In this document: one piece after another, positions 1 to 6,757 of the stretch | How positions within the stretch are numbered: the first letter of the stretch is position 1 | Layout: the number at the start of each line of letters is the position of its first letter | Source of the DNA: JAUZQZ01 sp964624255 | GTDB taxonomy: Bacteria > Pseudomonadota > Zetaproteobacteria > Mariprofundales > Mariprofundaceae | Length of the DNA: 19,049 nt | Direction: 5' to 3' | NCBI GenBank assembly: GCA_964624255.1 | Contig: CAZUWV010000023.1 | Coordinates: 1-19,049 of the forward strand | The notes under the pieces: generated by a model | Database searches by the model: none | Told to the model about the DNA's origin: nothing | What the model saw: only the letters and a program-made list of their open reading frames with translations | Position numbers and translations under genes: made by a program

Positions 1-34
1 ATAATGATATTTTAGGATGTGACAGGTAGCGGTA

Positions 35-59
35 TTAGAGTCTGACCCCATTGATACAG
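35..59 (-). repeat. Probable mobile-repeat remnant at the 3' end of the oxidoreductase gene
   Basis: The final codons and stop read AATGGGGTCAGACTCTAA on the minus strand. I recall the GGGGTCAGACTC core as a common intergenic repeat in proteobacteria, often near IS200-like (RAYT) transposases, and as a source of chance protein tails ending NGVRL. No database search was possible, so this rests on recollection plus the position at the gene end. Confidence 0.4.
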
Positions 60-3000
60 AGCAAGTGATTGATCCATTGCGCTGTAAGTTTTTCCTGCAC
101 TGACTGCTGCCCAAGACGCCCCATAAGTACGGAAAAATCTACCCGGTCCAGCAACTGATCCTGATTGGTACAGGAAAAAACCATGGTTTCTTCGCCAGTT
201 TCCAGATCGCGGTGTACCTGCAGACACTGGGCGCAAATACCTTTCATCATGCATTGCATGGGTGAATTGATGGAGCCTATGGCCAGGTGCTCCGGTTTAA
301 GCATCGCTTTGAGCACACCGTGGCGCGCCTGTGCAACTGCTGCCATCATACCTGCCGAGCCGATGGCAATGAGACGGTCGACCTTGGTCAGCGGAATGGA
401 GGGTTTACCCACCCTGCCGCTGGCATAGGCCTCCATGGCTTCAACGATATTGCCAACGAAGCTTGAATCTTGCGGTCGTGTGGGTGTAAACCCCGGACCT
501 TCATCCGAACACCACACTACCACATCGGCGGCAGCCTCGATTTCTCCCATCTTGTAGCGATCGATTATTTTTTTGTAGCCGGCAAAGTAGAGTACTCTGG
601 AGCCTGCTTGCCGAAAAGCCTGGCCGATAGAAAAGAGGACAGCATTACCCAGGCCACCACCGGCGAGCAACACTGTTTCACCCCCACGGATTTCTGTCGG
701 GCTGCCAGCGGGTCCCATCAGAACGACCGGCTCGCCGGGTTTAAGCTGAGCACACAGGTTGGAGGAGCCGCCCATTTCCAGCACGATGAGTGAAATCAAT
801 CCCTGGTCGAGGTCCACGGAGGCACCAGTCAAGGCCAGGCCTTCCATCGCCAGGCGGGTCCCGCTCACCTGGCGCGCCAGTGTTTCATAATTCTGTAGAC
901 GATAGAACTGGCCGGGGTGGAAGGCCGACGCCGCCTTGGGCGCATACACGACCACCTCTACAATGTTGGGTCCCAGTCGCCGGACCGTATGCGTCCGTGG
1001 CCGCAACTGGTCATTCAGCCTGATCATCATCGCTTCCACTCCCGTTTTTCCGGGATGTTTTTCAGTCAAAATGCGACTGACAACCTTATGCCCCCTCCTG
1101 GCGCTGGCCATGGCCCTGACGACATTGCCGGCAAAGGAAGGATGCAGATCACCAAAGAAACTCATGGCCTTGCCATCATCGCGCACGCTCATCAGCATCA
1201 TCGCTTCAGCGGGTTTGGCGATGCGTTCCGGTTGAACTGGCCGACCATCCATATCCACGGCCTGGAAGAAATAGCCGTCAAGTTTGGCGTGCTCAGCATC
1301 TTCTTCGGCCAATGCCGTATTTGGGTGCGTGCCTGCGGCTATCAGGATAGCACGCACCGGCAGATGTACCACATCGCCTGTATCCTCGATGTGGCCGTCC
1401 GGATTCAGCTCGCGCCTGGACAGGCGCAAATGTTGAACGTGCCCGTAGGTGTCGATATCGATGGCTACGGGTGACAGCAATTCGGCGAAGCGGATGCCTT
1501 CCGCCAGGGCATGCGTCAGTTCCTCATGGTTAAGAATATAACCGGGGGAGTCAGTCAAACGCCTGCGGTAGACGATACTCACCCCTCCCCATTGGTCCAG
1601 TAGCGAAAGAATATCCGGTTCTCTCCCCTCGGCTACGGCCTGTGCCCGCTCCGTGCGGATGGCGCGGGCATGGGTTATAAATTCATCGGCGATCAATGCC
1701 TCTTCCTCACCGAAGGGTGCGCGCACGACATCCTCACCGTGCTCATGCACCAGGACTTCGTAGCGGGAAAGAAATTTTTCCACCTGTACCGGATAATACG
1801 CCAGGGCTTCGGTTGCAGTATCCACGGCTGTCAGCCCGCCGCCGATTACGACCACGGGTAGGCGAATCTGCAGGTTGGCTACCGATGATTCCCTGGCGGC
1901 GCCTGCGAGCTGCAAAGCCATGAGAAAGTCCGATGCCTTACGCACGCCTCTTGCCATGCCGTTGGGAATGGAAAGGAACGTGGGTTTACCAGCACCCATA
2001 CATAGGGCGATATGATCAAAACCCGCAGCGAAGGCATCTTCGACCGTGAGTGTGCCGCCGAAACGCACACCGCCGAACATGGCGAAACGTTTACGCCGCT
2101 CAAGCAGAAGGCGGATCACTTTCAGAAAATTCTTGTTCCAGCGCACGGTAATACCGTATTCAGCTACACCGCCGAATCCGGCCGTAACGCGTTCATCCAG
2201 CTCTTCGTACAGCGTATGGATATCGCGGACTGGCTGGAACGGCGCACGAGCACCTTCGATGGTTACGCCGCAAATCTCCGGCGGCAGGGGCTCGATCTTC
2301 AACCCGTCGATGGCCACGACATGGTGGCCATCGTTCATCAGGTGGTGAGCCAGCGTATAACCGGCGGGTCCGAGGCCGACTACCAGCACCTTGTAACCAC
2401 TATTTTCCAAAGGTAAAGGTCGCTCGATATTTAGAGGATTCCAGCGGGTAAGCAGACTGTAAATCTCAAAGCCCCATGGCAATTCCAGCACATCTTTGAG
2501 CATGCGTGTTTCAATCTGTGGAATATCCACCGGGTCCTGGCGCTGATAAATGCACGCCTTCATGCAATCGTTGCAGATGCGATGGCCGGTTCCGGCAACC
2601 ATCGGGTTATCCACCACGGCTACCGCCAGAGCGCCAATAGCATAACCCTCGGCGATGAGCAGATTCATTTCCGATACCTTTTCCTCCAGGGGGCAACCGA
2701 TCAGCGTTGCGCCCAAAGGGCTTTTGCTGAACGTGTCGGAGTGTTTCCCTTTCAGACCCTTGGAGCAGGAATCCCGATTCTGTTTATGACACCAGATACA
2801 ATAATGCGCCTGGTCCAGGGCATAGACTGAATCGCATCCGGGGTCCGTCAGTTTGAAGCCCTGACGTTGTTTCAGCGACCCTTTGGGCAGACGCATCTGG
2901 TCTATACCGTGGCGCTTTTCGGAAATCACGGGTATCAGGCGCGTGAAATCAAGACGATGCGGTAGCTTGAATAAAACGCCGCCTGCATGGCGTGCGCGAC

Positions 3001-3529
3001 CAGCCTGAGTATGCACCGCCCACGCAGCATAGCGCGCTGCTGTTTCCAGAGCATGTGTGTGATCCTTCGGGTTCTTGAGCCACGCAATAACCCGGCTGGC
3101 ATAGCACTGTTCATCAAAGGGTGCGCCACGCAACATCTCCATGGCCGGGATAAGTGTTTCGCCCGCATCGTCCTCCACCTGCACACCTTTAATGGCACGC
3201 TGAATAAACCGGCGTTTGCAGGTGGATATAAGTTTATCCGTTAACTGTTGCTGCTTTCGCTCCAGCACCTGGACCTGGACGCCGAACAGTTCCGCGAGAA
3301 ATGTTTCAAGGTGGGGGGCCAGATCCATAAGCAGGGCGGAATATTTTTCGGGAGTAAGAAAACCGGGATGTTCCCGACCACAATGAAGCCGGGTATGCAG
3401 ACCCTCGTCATCAGTCGCAAGTACGGCGAGAAAGGTATCGTCAATGCGTTTGAGGCCCCTCAGGCAATATAAATCCTCAAAGGATAAGCCGTGAGCGAGG
3501 GTCAGTGTGGCTTTGGCAGCAGTTCTCAT
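35..3529 (-). CDS. Large FAD/Fe-S pyridine nucleotide oxidoreductase, GltD/NfnB-PyrK/NfnA-like fusion
   Basis: 1164 residues, probably a cytoplasmic NAD(P)H-dependent electron-transfer flavoenzyme. Residues 1-230 are a mostly polar domain I do not recognise. Residues 240-830 resemble the small subunit of glutamate synthase (GltD) and NfnB: cysteines C244, C247, C255 and C279 (in GCP), then C319-x2-C322-x3-C326, fit two [4Fe-4S] sites. They are followed by an FAD-binding GLGPAG (385-390) and a second dinucleotide fold, VIGGGLTAVDTA (561-572). Residues 840-1125 resemble ferredoxin-NADP reductase/PyrK/NfnA, with a glycine-rich AGGGLG (956-961) and a probable [2Fe-2S] site, C1093-x5-C1099-x2-C1102-x17-C1120. 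The ATG at 3529 has no clear ribosome binding site, so the start is less certain than the frame. The reaction is unknown. Transhydrogenase or flavin-based bifurcation is an inference from the domain order. The last residues (INGVRL) may come from a repeat insertion. Confidence 0.85.
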   Translation of the reverse strand: MRTAAKATLTLAHGLSFEDLYCLRGLKRIDDTFLAVLATDDEGLHTRLHCGREHPGFLTPEKYSALLMDLAPHLETFLAELFGVQVQVLERKQQQLTDKLISTCKRRFIQRAIKGVQVEDDAGETLIPAMEMLRGAPFDEQCYASRVIAWLKNPKDHTHALETAARYAAWAVHTQAGRARHAGGVLFKLPHRLDFTRLIPVISEKRHGIDQMRLPKGSLKQRQGFKLTDPGCDSVYALDQAHYCIWCHKQNRDSCSKGLKGKHSDTFSKSPLGATLIGCPLEEKVSEMNLLIAEGYAIGALAVAVVDNPMVAGTGHRICNDCMKACIYQRQDPVDIPQIETRMLKDVLELPWGFEIYSLLTRWNPLNIERPLPLENSGYKVLVVGLGPAGYTLAHHLMNDGHHVVAIDGLKIEPLPPEICGVTIEGARAPFQPVRDIHTLYEELDERVTAGFGGVAEYGITVRWNKNFLKVIRLLLERRKRFAMFGGVRFGGTLTVEDAFAAGFDHIALCMGAGKPTFLSIPNGMARGVRKASDFLMALQLAGAARESSVANLQIRLPVVVIGGGLTAVDTATEALAYYPVQVEKFLSRYEVLVHEHGEDVVRAPFGEEEALIADEFITHARAIRTERAQAVAEGREPDILSLLDQWGGVSIVYRRRLTDSPGYILNHEELTHALAEGIRFAELLSPVAIDIDTYGHVQHLRLSRRELNPDGHIEDTGDVVHLPVRAILIAAGTHPNTALAEEDAEHAKLDGYFFQAVDMDGRPVQPERIAKPAEAMMLMSVRDDGKAMSFFGDLHPSFAGNVVRAMASARRGHKVVSRILTEKHPGKTGVEAMMIRLNDQLRPRTHTVRRLGPNIVEVVVYAPKAASAFHPGQFYRLQNYETLARQVSGTRLAMEGLALTGASVDLDQGLISLIVLEMGGSSNLCAQLKPGEPVVLMGPAGSPTEIRGGETVLLAGGGLGNAVLFSIGQAFRQAGSRVLYFAGYKKIIDRYKMGEIEAAADVVVWCSDEGPGFTPTRPQDSSFVGNIVEAMEAYASGRVGKPSIPLTKVDRLIAIGSAGMMAAVAQARHGVLKAMLKPEHLAIGSINSPMQCMMKGICAQCLQVHRDLETGEETMVFSCTNQDQLLDRVDFSVLMGRLGQQSVQEKLTAQWINHLLCINGVRL

Positions 3530-3581
3530 GGGGCATCCATGCTGCTACCAACCCTGTTCCCCGGCAAGGTGGTGCGACCTG

Positions 3582-3607
3582 TTCCAATACAGGATACACC
3601 ATTGGAA
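3582..3607. promoter_or_regulatory. Perfect 7-bp inverted repeat, possible operator
   Basis: TTCCAAT (3582-3588) and ATTGGAA (3601-3607) form a perfect inverted repeat with a 12-nt centre. It lies about 55 bp upstream of the oxidoreductase start and about 155 bp upstream of the DUF992 start, between divergent genes. On the minus strand the centre holds TATCCT, a weak -10 candidate. It could be an operator or a chance palindrome. No regulator gene is adjacent. Confidence 0.3.
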
Positions 3608-3625
3608 TGGTCCTGAAACGCCATG

Positions 3626-3646
3626 CGGACGGCCGCTGGCCGACCG
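3626..3646. repeat. GC-rich hairpin in the divergent spacer
   Basis: CGG-A-CGGCC, loop GCT, GGCCG-A-CCG: a 21-nt near-perfect palindrome with one A-A mismatch and a 3-nt loop. No T-run follows on either strand, so it is not a standard intrinsic terminator. It lies in the probable 5' region of the DUF992 gene. Function unknown. Confidence 0.35.
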
Positions 3647-3762
3647 TATTGACGGTACACGCATGAAATCCGTCACACAGGATTTGTGGGTACCCGTTTC
3701 CAGTGGGCGTGGTGGGTGGGGACGAATGAGAGCCCGAATCTGGTAGACATAGGAGGATAGCG

Positions 3763-4287
3763 ATGAAAAAAGGAAGAATAATAATGATGATTATTGGGTT
3801 GGGGATACTTGCATTCTCTCCGATACCAGCGCAGCAATTGTTGGCTGCACCGGTAGCGACATCGGCAGGAGGTAAGATTGGCGAGTTAAAATGTCATACC
3901 ATTCCCGGTACGGGTACGAACCTGTTGCTACATTCCACCGTGGATGTCAAATGCACCTTCACCTCTTCGGCGGGCGAAACGGAGCATTACAAGGGTGAGA
4001 CCGGCATAGGCCTCGGCATTGACCTGCATGTCAATCGTGAGGCCCAATTCGCCTATATCGTTATGGGCGCCAATTTCAGGAAAGGGACATACCAGATGGC
4101 CGGGAAATATGGTGGTGCTGGTGCTTCGTTCTCTCTCGGGCGCGGTATCGGCGGTGGTGCTTTAATCGGCGGCAGCGGCGATAGCGTTTCGCTGACACCT
4201 ATCGGTATCTCGGCGACCAAAGGATGGGGCGTTCAGGGTGGGTTAACCTACCTGTTCCTGGAGCCGGACAAGGCTGCTGACAGATAA
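3763..4287 (+). CDS. Secreted DUF992 family protein
   Basis: 174 residues. An N-terminal signal peptide (KKGR followed by a hydrophobic stretch to about residue 24, likely cleavage near LLAAP at 26-30) sends it to the periplasm. The mature part matches my knowledge of DUF992: an early cysteine in GELKC (C44), a second in VKCTF (C64), a central GLGIDL segment, a glycine-rich GAGASFSLGRGIGGGALIGG stretch and an ending that resembles a beta-strand. The two cysteines could form a disulfide. An excellent AGGAGG (3751-3756) sits 6 nt before the ATG, and a terminator follows directly, so it is probably monocistronic. The family has no established function; I recall it mostly from Alphaproteobacteria, so horizontal transfer is possible but unproven. 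Confidence 0.8.
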   Translation: MKKGRIIMMIIGLGILAFSPIPAQQLLAAPVATSAGGKIGELKCHTIPGTGTNLLLHSTVDVKCTFTSSAGETEHYKGETGIGLGIDLHVNREAQFAYIVMGANFRKGTYQMAGKYGGAGASFSLGRGIGGGALIGGSGDSVSLTPIGISATKGWGVQGGLTYLFLEPDKAADR

Positions 4288-4313
4288 GTGGATGTGAACG
4301 GATACGGGCAGAG

Positions 4314-4340
4314 CGGGTCGATATTTGTCGGCCCGTTTTG
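4314..4340 (+). terminator. Intrinsic terminator of the DUF992 gene
   Basis: CGGGTCGA (4314-4321) pairs with TCGGCCCG (4328-4335) through 8 bp including one G-T wobble, with loop TATTTG, followed by TTTTG. It lies 27 nt after the DUF992 stop codon and fits a Rho-independent terminator on the plus strand. Confidence 0.75.
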
Positions 4341-4449
4341 TTATATGCCAGCCAGTATTTTCCGGAGGTTCCCCGAACACCTTCAAGGTATTATCGCAAG
4401 CGGGGTAATAGCGACAGGGAATCTCCGTCGCCAACCCCTCCTCACTATG

Positions 4450-4905
4450 TTAGTGCTGGTCGAGTTTGCCACCCATCCGCATACGCTTCCCCTGCGACAG
4501 GGATGTAAGATAGGTGACCATTGACCGCATGGCTGCGCTATCGTAAGCCGGAGGATTACCCTTCAATCCACCGACAATGCAACGATGCACCTGGTCCTCC
4601 AGGGTAATAACCCTTCCCGCTCTATGGTTGAATCGAGGGAACAGTGCGGCGGCACCGGCAATGGACGGATGTACATGTCCATCTGGCGTGATGGTCTGGC
4701 CACGCCCAGCATCGTGATGGCAGCTTTGGCAGGTTGCACCCGTTCCACCGAAGGTTTGGTGCGTAAAAAGTATTTTCCCTTTGCTAACCGCTTGAGCAAG
4801 CGGACCCGTATCGCTTGCTTGTGCCATGCCGGATAGTGGGCACAGACTTATCAACAACACGGCGAGAAATCCCCACCGGCGAATATATAACACACTTGAC
4901 ATCAT
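4450..4905 (-). CDS. Small periplasmic c-type cytochrome, SoxA/TsdA-like
   Basis: 151 residues from the ATG at 4905. This start has AGGAGG 8 nt upstream and gives a normal Sec signal peptide (basic RR then a hydrophobic core, cleavage near MAQA|SDT); a frame extension up to 4977 would spoil the signal. One haem c site, C59-Q-S-C62-H63, follows a GKILFTHQTFGGTG segment. The second half (ITLEDQVHRCIVGGLKG, then AMRSMVTYLTSL) resembles the haem domains of SoxA and TsdA, where the cysteine (here C109) serves as haem ligand or sulfur-binding site. Only one CxxCH is present, so it is shorter than dihaem TsdA. It probably acts in periplasmic electron transfer, perhaps with sulfur compounds (inference). 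It lies after mutT, separated by a likely terminator, so it may have its own promoter. Confidence 0.8.
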   Translation of the reverse strand: MMSSVLYIRRWGFLAVLLISLCPLSGMAQASDTGPLAQAVSKGKILFTHQTFGGTGATCQSCHHDAGRGQTITPDGHVHPSIAGAAALFPRFNHRAGRVITLEDQVHRCIVGGLKGNPPAYDSAAMRSMVTYLTSLSQGKRMRMGGKLDQH

Positions 4906-4913
4906 GTGAGAGA

Positions 4914-4919
4914 CCTCCT
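4914..4919 (-). promoter_or_regulatory. Ribosome binding site deciding the cytochrome c start
   Basis: AGGAGG on the minus strand, 8 nt before the ATG at 4905. It favours this start over an in-frame ATG at 4977 and restores a normal signal peptide. A second ATG follows at once (4902). Confidence 0.8.
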
Positions 4920-4938
4920 CTATTTGGATGGCAGATAC

Positions 4939-4968
4939 AAAAGGCGCAAGGATGCTCCGGCGCATCCT
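4939..4968 (-). terminator. Likely intrinsic terminator after mutT
   Basis: On the minus strand AGGATGC, loop GCCGGA, GCATCCT form a perfect 7-bp stem, then TGCGCC and TTTT. The T-run starts 6 nt after the stem, so it is weaker than a textbook case. It lies between the mutT stop and the cytochrome ribosome binding site and would separate those genes. Confidence 0.5.
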
Positions 4969-5004
4969 GCATAGCAACCTCGCCAGGTGAGTACGGATGG
5001 GTTG

Positions 5005-5412
5005 TTAGCCTGCATGTTTCATCATTTGCAATGATTTCAACATAGGCTGATTGGCTTCAGGCATGGGGTACTCTTTCAGTCTGTCGACGGAGATCCATGC
5101 ATGAGGTTCCGCGCTATTGAGTAACCCAGGATAACGGCAATTACAGCCAAAGAGGTAGAACTTCAGGGTCCGATCCGGATAGACGTGCTGATAATCGCCG
5201 AGCATATGCCAGCCTATTCCCACCAATTCCGTTTCTTCCAACAACTCGCGTCTGGCTGCATTCAGCGGCGATTCTCCCACGTCCACCTTGCCTCCGGGGA
5301 ATGACCACAGTTCGCCACAATGTACATTTCCGGGACGTTCCAGCAGTAATATTTCGCCGTGACCGTTGAAAACGGCGGTGAGTGAGATGGTTTGTGACAC
5401 ATGCATGGTCAT
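5005..5412 (-). CDS. mutT: Nudix hydrolase, MutT-like 8-oxo-dGTP diphosphatase
   Basis: 135 residues, close to the length of E. coli MutT. The Nudix box is complete from G41: G-KVDVG-E, seven residues, then RELLEETEL, giving the catalytic glutamates that bind Mg2+; the usual late glycine is E62. The preceding LWSFPGGK is typical. MutT removes oxidised dGTP from the nucleotide pool and so prevents transversions. It follows argJ by 56 bp and lies downstream of secA; secA-mutT linkage is also known in E. coli. No good ribosome binding site is seen before M1 (5412) or M3 (5406), so the exact start is open. Substrate specificity is inferred from context and length; other Nudix activities are possible. 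Confidence 0.82.
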   Translation of the reverse strand: MTMHVSQTISLTAVFNGHGEILLLERPGNVHCGELWSFPGGKVDVGESPLNAARRELLEETELVGIGWHMLGDYQHVYPDRTLKFYLFGCNCRYPGLLNSAEPHAWISVDRLKEYPMPEANQPMLKSLQMMKHAG

Positions 5413-5468
5413 AGGTCGTGGCGTATTTACAGTGCGGTCAATGCTACCTTTGTATCGACCATGTTTAT

Positions 5469-6680
5469 TTATGTCCGGTATTCTGCATTGATACTGATAT
5501 ATTCGTGTGTTAAGTCGCCGGTCCAGACCGTGATGGAAGCTTTGCCCGTGCCGAGGTCCACATATAGTACGAATTCATCGCGCGCAAATACAGCCATACC
5601 ATCTTCATCCCGATAATTCTGATGTAAATTTCCATGTTCCACTATCGTGATATCGTCGGCCCTCAAGGTAATGGCCCCCGGCATAACATCTACACCGCTA
5701 TTTCCGATGGCGGATAAAATCCGGCCCCAATTGGCATCGGAACCGGCGAAAGCCGTTTTGACCAACGGCGAAACGGCAATAGCCCGACCCACCTTGCGCG
5801 CATCGGCCTCATTTTCGGCCCCCGTCACTTCAATGGTAACGAACTTGGATACGCCCTCACCATCACGCACGATCAATTGTGCCAGTTCAACGCAAGTTTC
5901 CATTAACGCGGCTTCGAATGCCACGGTATCCATCAACGGTGAATTCCTCAGACCGATACCGGAGGAGAGGAGGTAAACCGTATCGTTCGTAGAGGTATCA
6001 CCATCTACCGAAATACAGTTGAAGGAACGATCCGTGACGCGTTTCAGAATGGGCTGAAGCTGTGTAGCGGAAAGGGGTGCATCGGTAGTGATAAAGGCCA
6101 GCATTGTAGCCATGTTCGGATGGATCATGCCGGAACCCTTGGCAATGCCGGTAATCGTGTAATCGCCAAGTTTCCGGCTTGCCCATTTGGCGAATGTGTC
6201 CGTAGTGCGAATTGCATTGGCAGCTTCCTCCCAGTGATCGGGTCCAAGCGAATCGACAGCCTGCCGTATACCTTCGCGGATACGTTCGATGGGGAAAGGT
6301 GTTCCGATGACACCTGTAGAGGCGGAGAGTATCTGTTTGAATTTAACGCCGATGGATTGGGCCGCAGCATCAATCATCATGCGTGCCCACTCCTTTTCGT
6401 GGATGCCGGTACCCGCATTGGCATTACCGCTGTTAGCGATAATGCCTCGCACCTTCGCGCCACATTGCCCGACCACCTGCTCGCCCAGTTCTACACATGC
6501 CGCACGGAATTTATTTTGCGTGAAAACACCTGCTGCATGGCAGTCCACGTCGGCGGCGATGATGGTAAGGTCAGTACGTTTGCCTCGTAACGCTGACGAT
6601 TTCACACCACAGGACGCTACGCCGATGCGGAATCCTGGAACAAGCAATGGTGGATCGAGCCGGGGCGGGTTAACAGCCAT
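5469..6680 (-). CDS. argJ: Bifunctional ornithine acetyltransferase / N-acetylglutamate synthase
   Basis: 403 residues, full length for ArgJ. It moves the acetyl group from N-acetylornithine to glutamate in the cyclic arginine pathway and may also use acetyl-CoA. The autocleavage site is plain: HPNMATMLAF with A191-T192, where T192 becomes the N-terminal nucleophile of the beta chain. Other family motifs include NSGNANA (83-89), SASTGVIG (119-126), a GDTSTNDT stretch and GSDANWGRI; the C-terminus ends INAEYRT as expected. The enzyme is a cytoplasmic heterotetramer made from one precursor. It lies 77 bp after secA and 56 bp before mutT, all on the minus strand. No Shine-Dalgarno sequence precedes the ATG, which sits just after the AT-rich end of a spacer that looks like an insertion-sequence remnant. 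Confidence 0.96.
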   Translation of the reverse strand: MAVNPPRLDPPLLVPGFRIGVASCGVKSSALRGKRTDLTIIAADVDCHAAGVFTQNKFRAACVELGEQVVGQCGAKVRGIIANSGNANAGTGIHEKEWARMMIDAAAQSIGVKFKQILSASTGVIGTPFPIERIREGIRQAVDSLGPDHWEEAANAIRTTDTFAKWASRKLGDYTITGIAKGSGMIHPNMATMLAFITTDAPLSATQLQPILKRVTDRSFNCISVDGDTSTNDTVYLLSSGIGLRNSPLMDTVAFEAALMETCVELAQLIVRDGEGVSKFVTIEVTGAENEADARKVGRAIAVSPLVKTAFAGSDANWGRILSAIGNSGVDVMPGAITLRADDITIVEHGNLHQNYRDEDGMAVFARDEFVLYVDLGTGKASITVWTGDLTHEYISINAEYRT

Positions 6681-6757
6681 TAAAATTTAACCCCGAAGGC
6701 GCAGAAGTGGGAAAGCCGATCGCCGCTCACGCATTTTACAAGAGGCTCCTAAGGCTA
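6681..6757. repeat. secA-argJ spacer with insertion-sequence-like end
   Basis: On the minus strand the spacer holds GAGCCTCTTGTAAAA (6734-6748) just after the secA stop. The same 15-nt motif, differing at one base, occurs at 18879-18893 on the plus strand. It resembles, from memory, terminal inverted repeats of small insertion sequences. No transposase remains. The spacer carries no ribosome binding site for argJ. Confidence 0.35.

Noticed and set aside
917..1474. Plus-strand frame of 185 codons opposite the oxidoreductase
   Set aside because: Antisense shadow of a gene with clear FAD and Fe-S motifs; no ribosome binding site or family resemblance.
3649..3677. TTGACG as a -35 box for the DUF992 gene
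   Set aside because: No acceptable -10 hexamer occurs 16-18 nt downstream.
3507..3746. Plus-strand frame of 79 codons before the DUF992 gene
   Set aside because: It starts inside the divergent gene, has no ribosome binding site and encodes low-complexity sequence without a known motif.
4402..4438. Interrupted stem GGGG/CCCC plus GCGAC/GTCGC after the cytochrome gene
   Set aside because: No T-run on either strand and a bulged stem; not convincing as a terminator.
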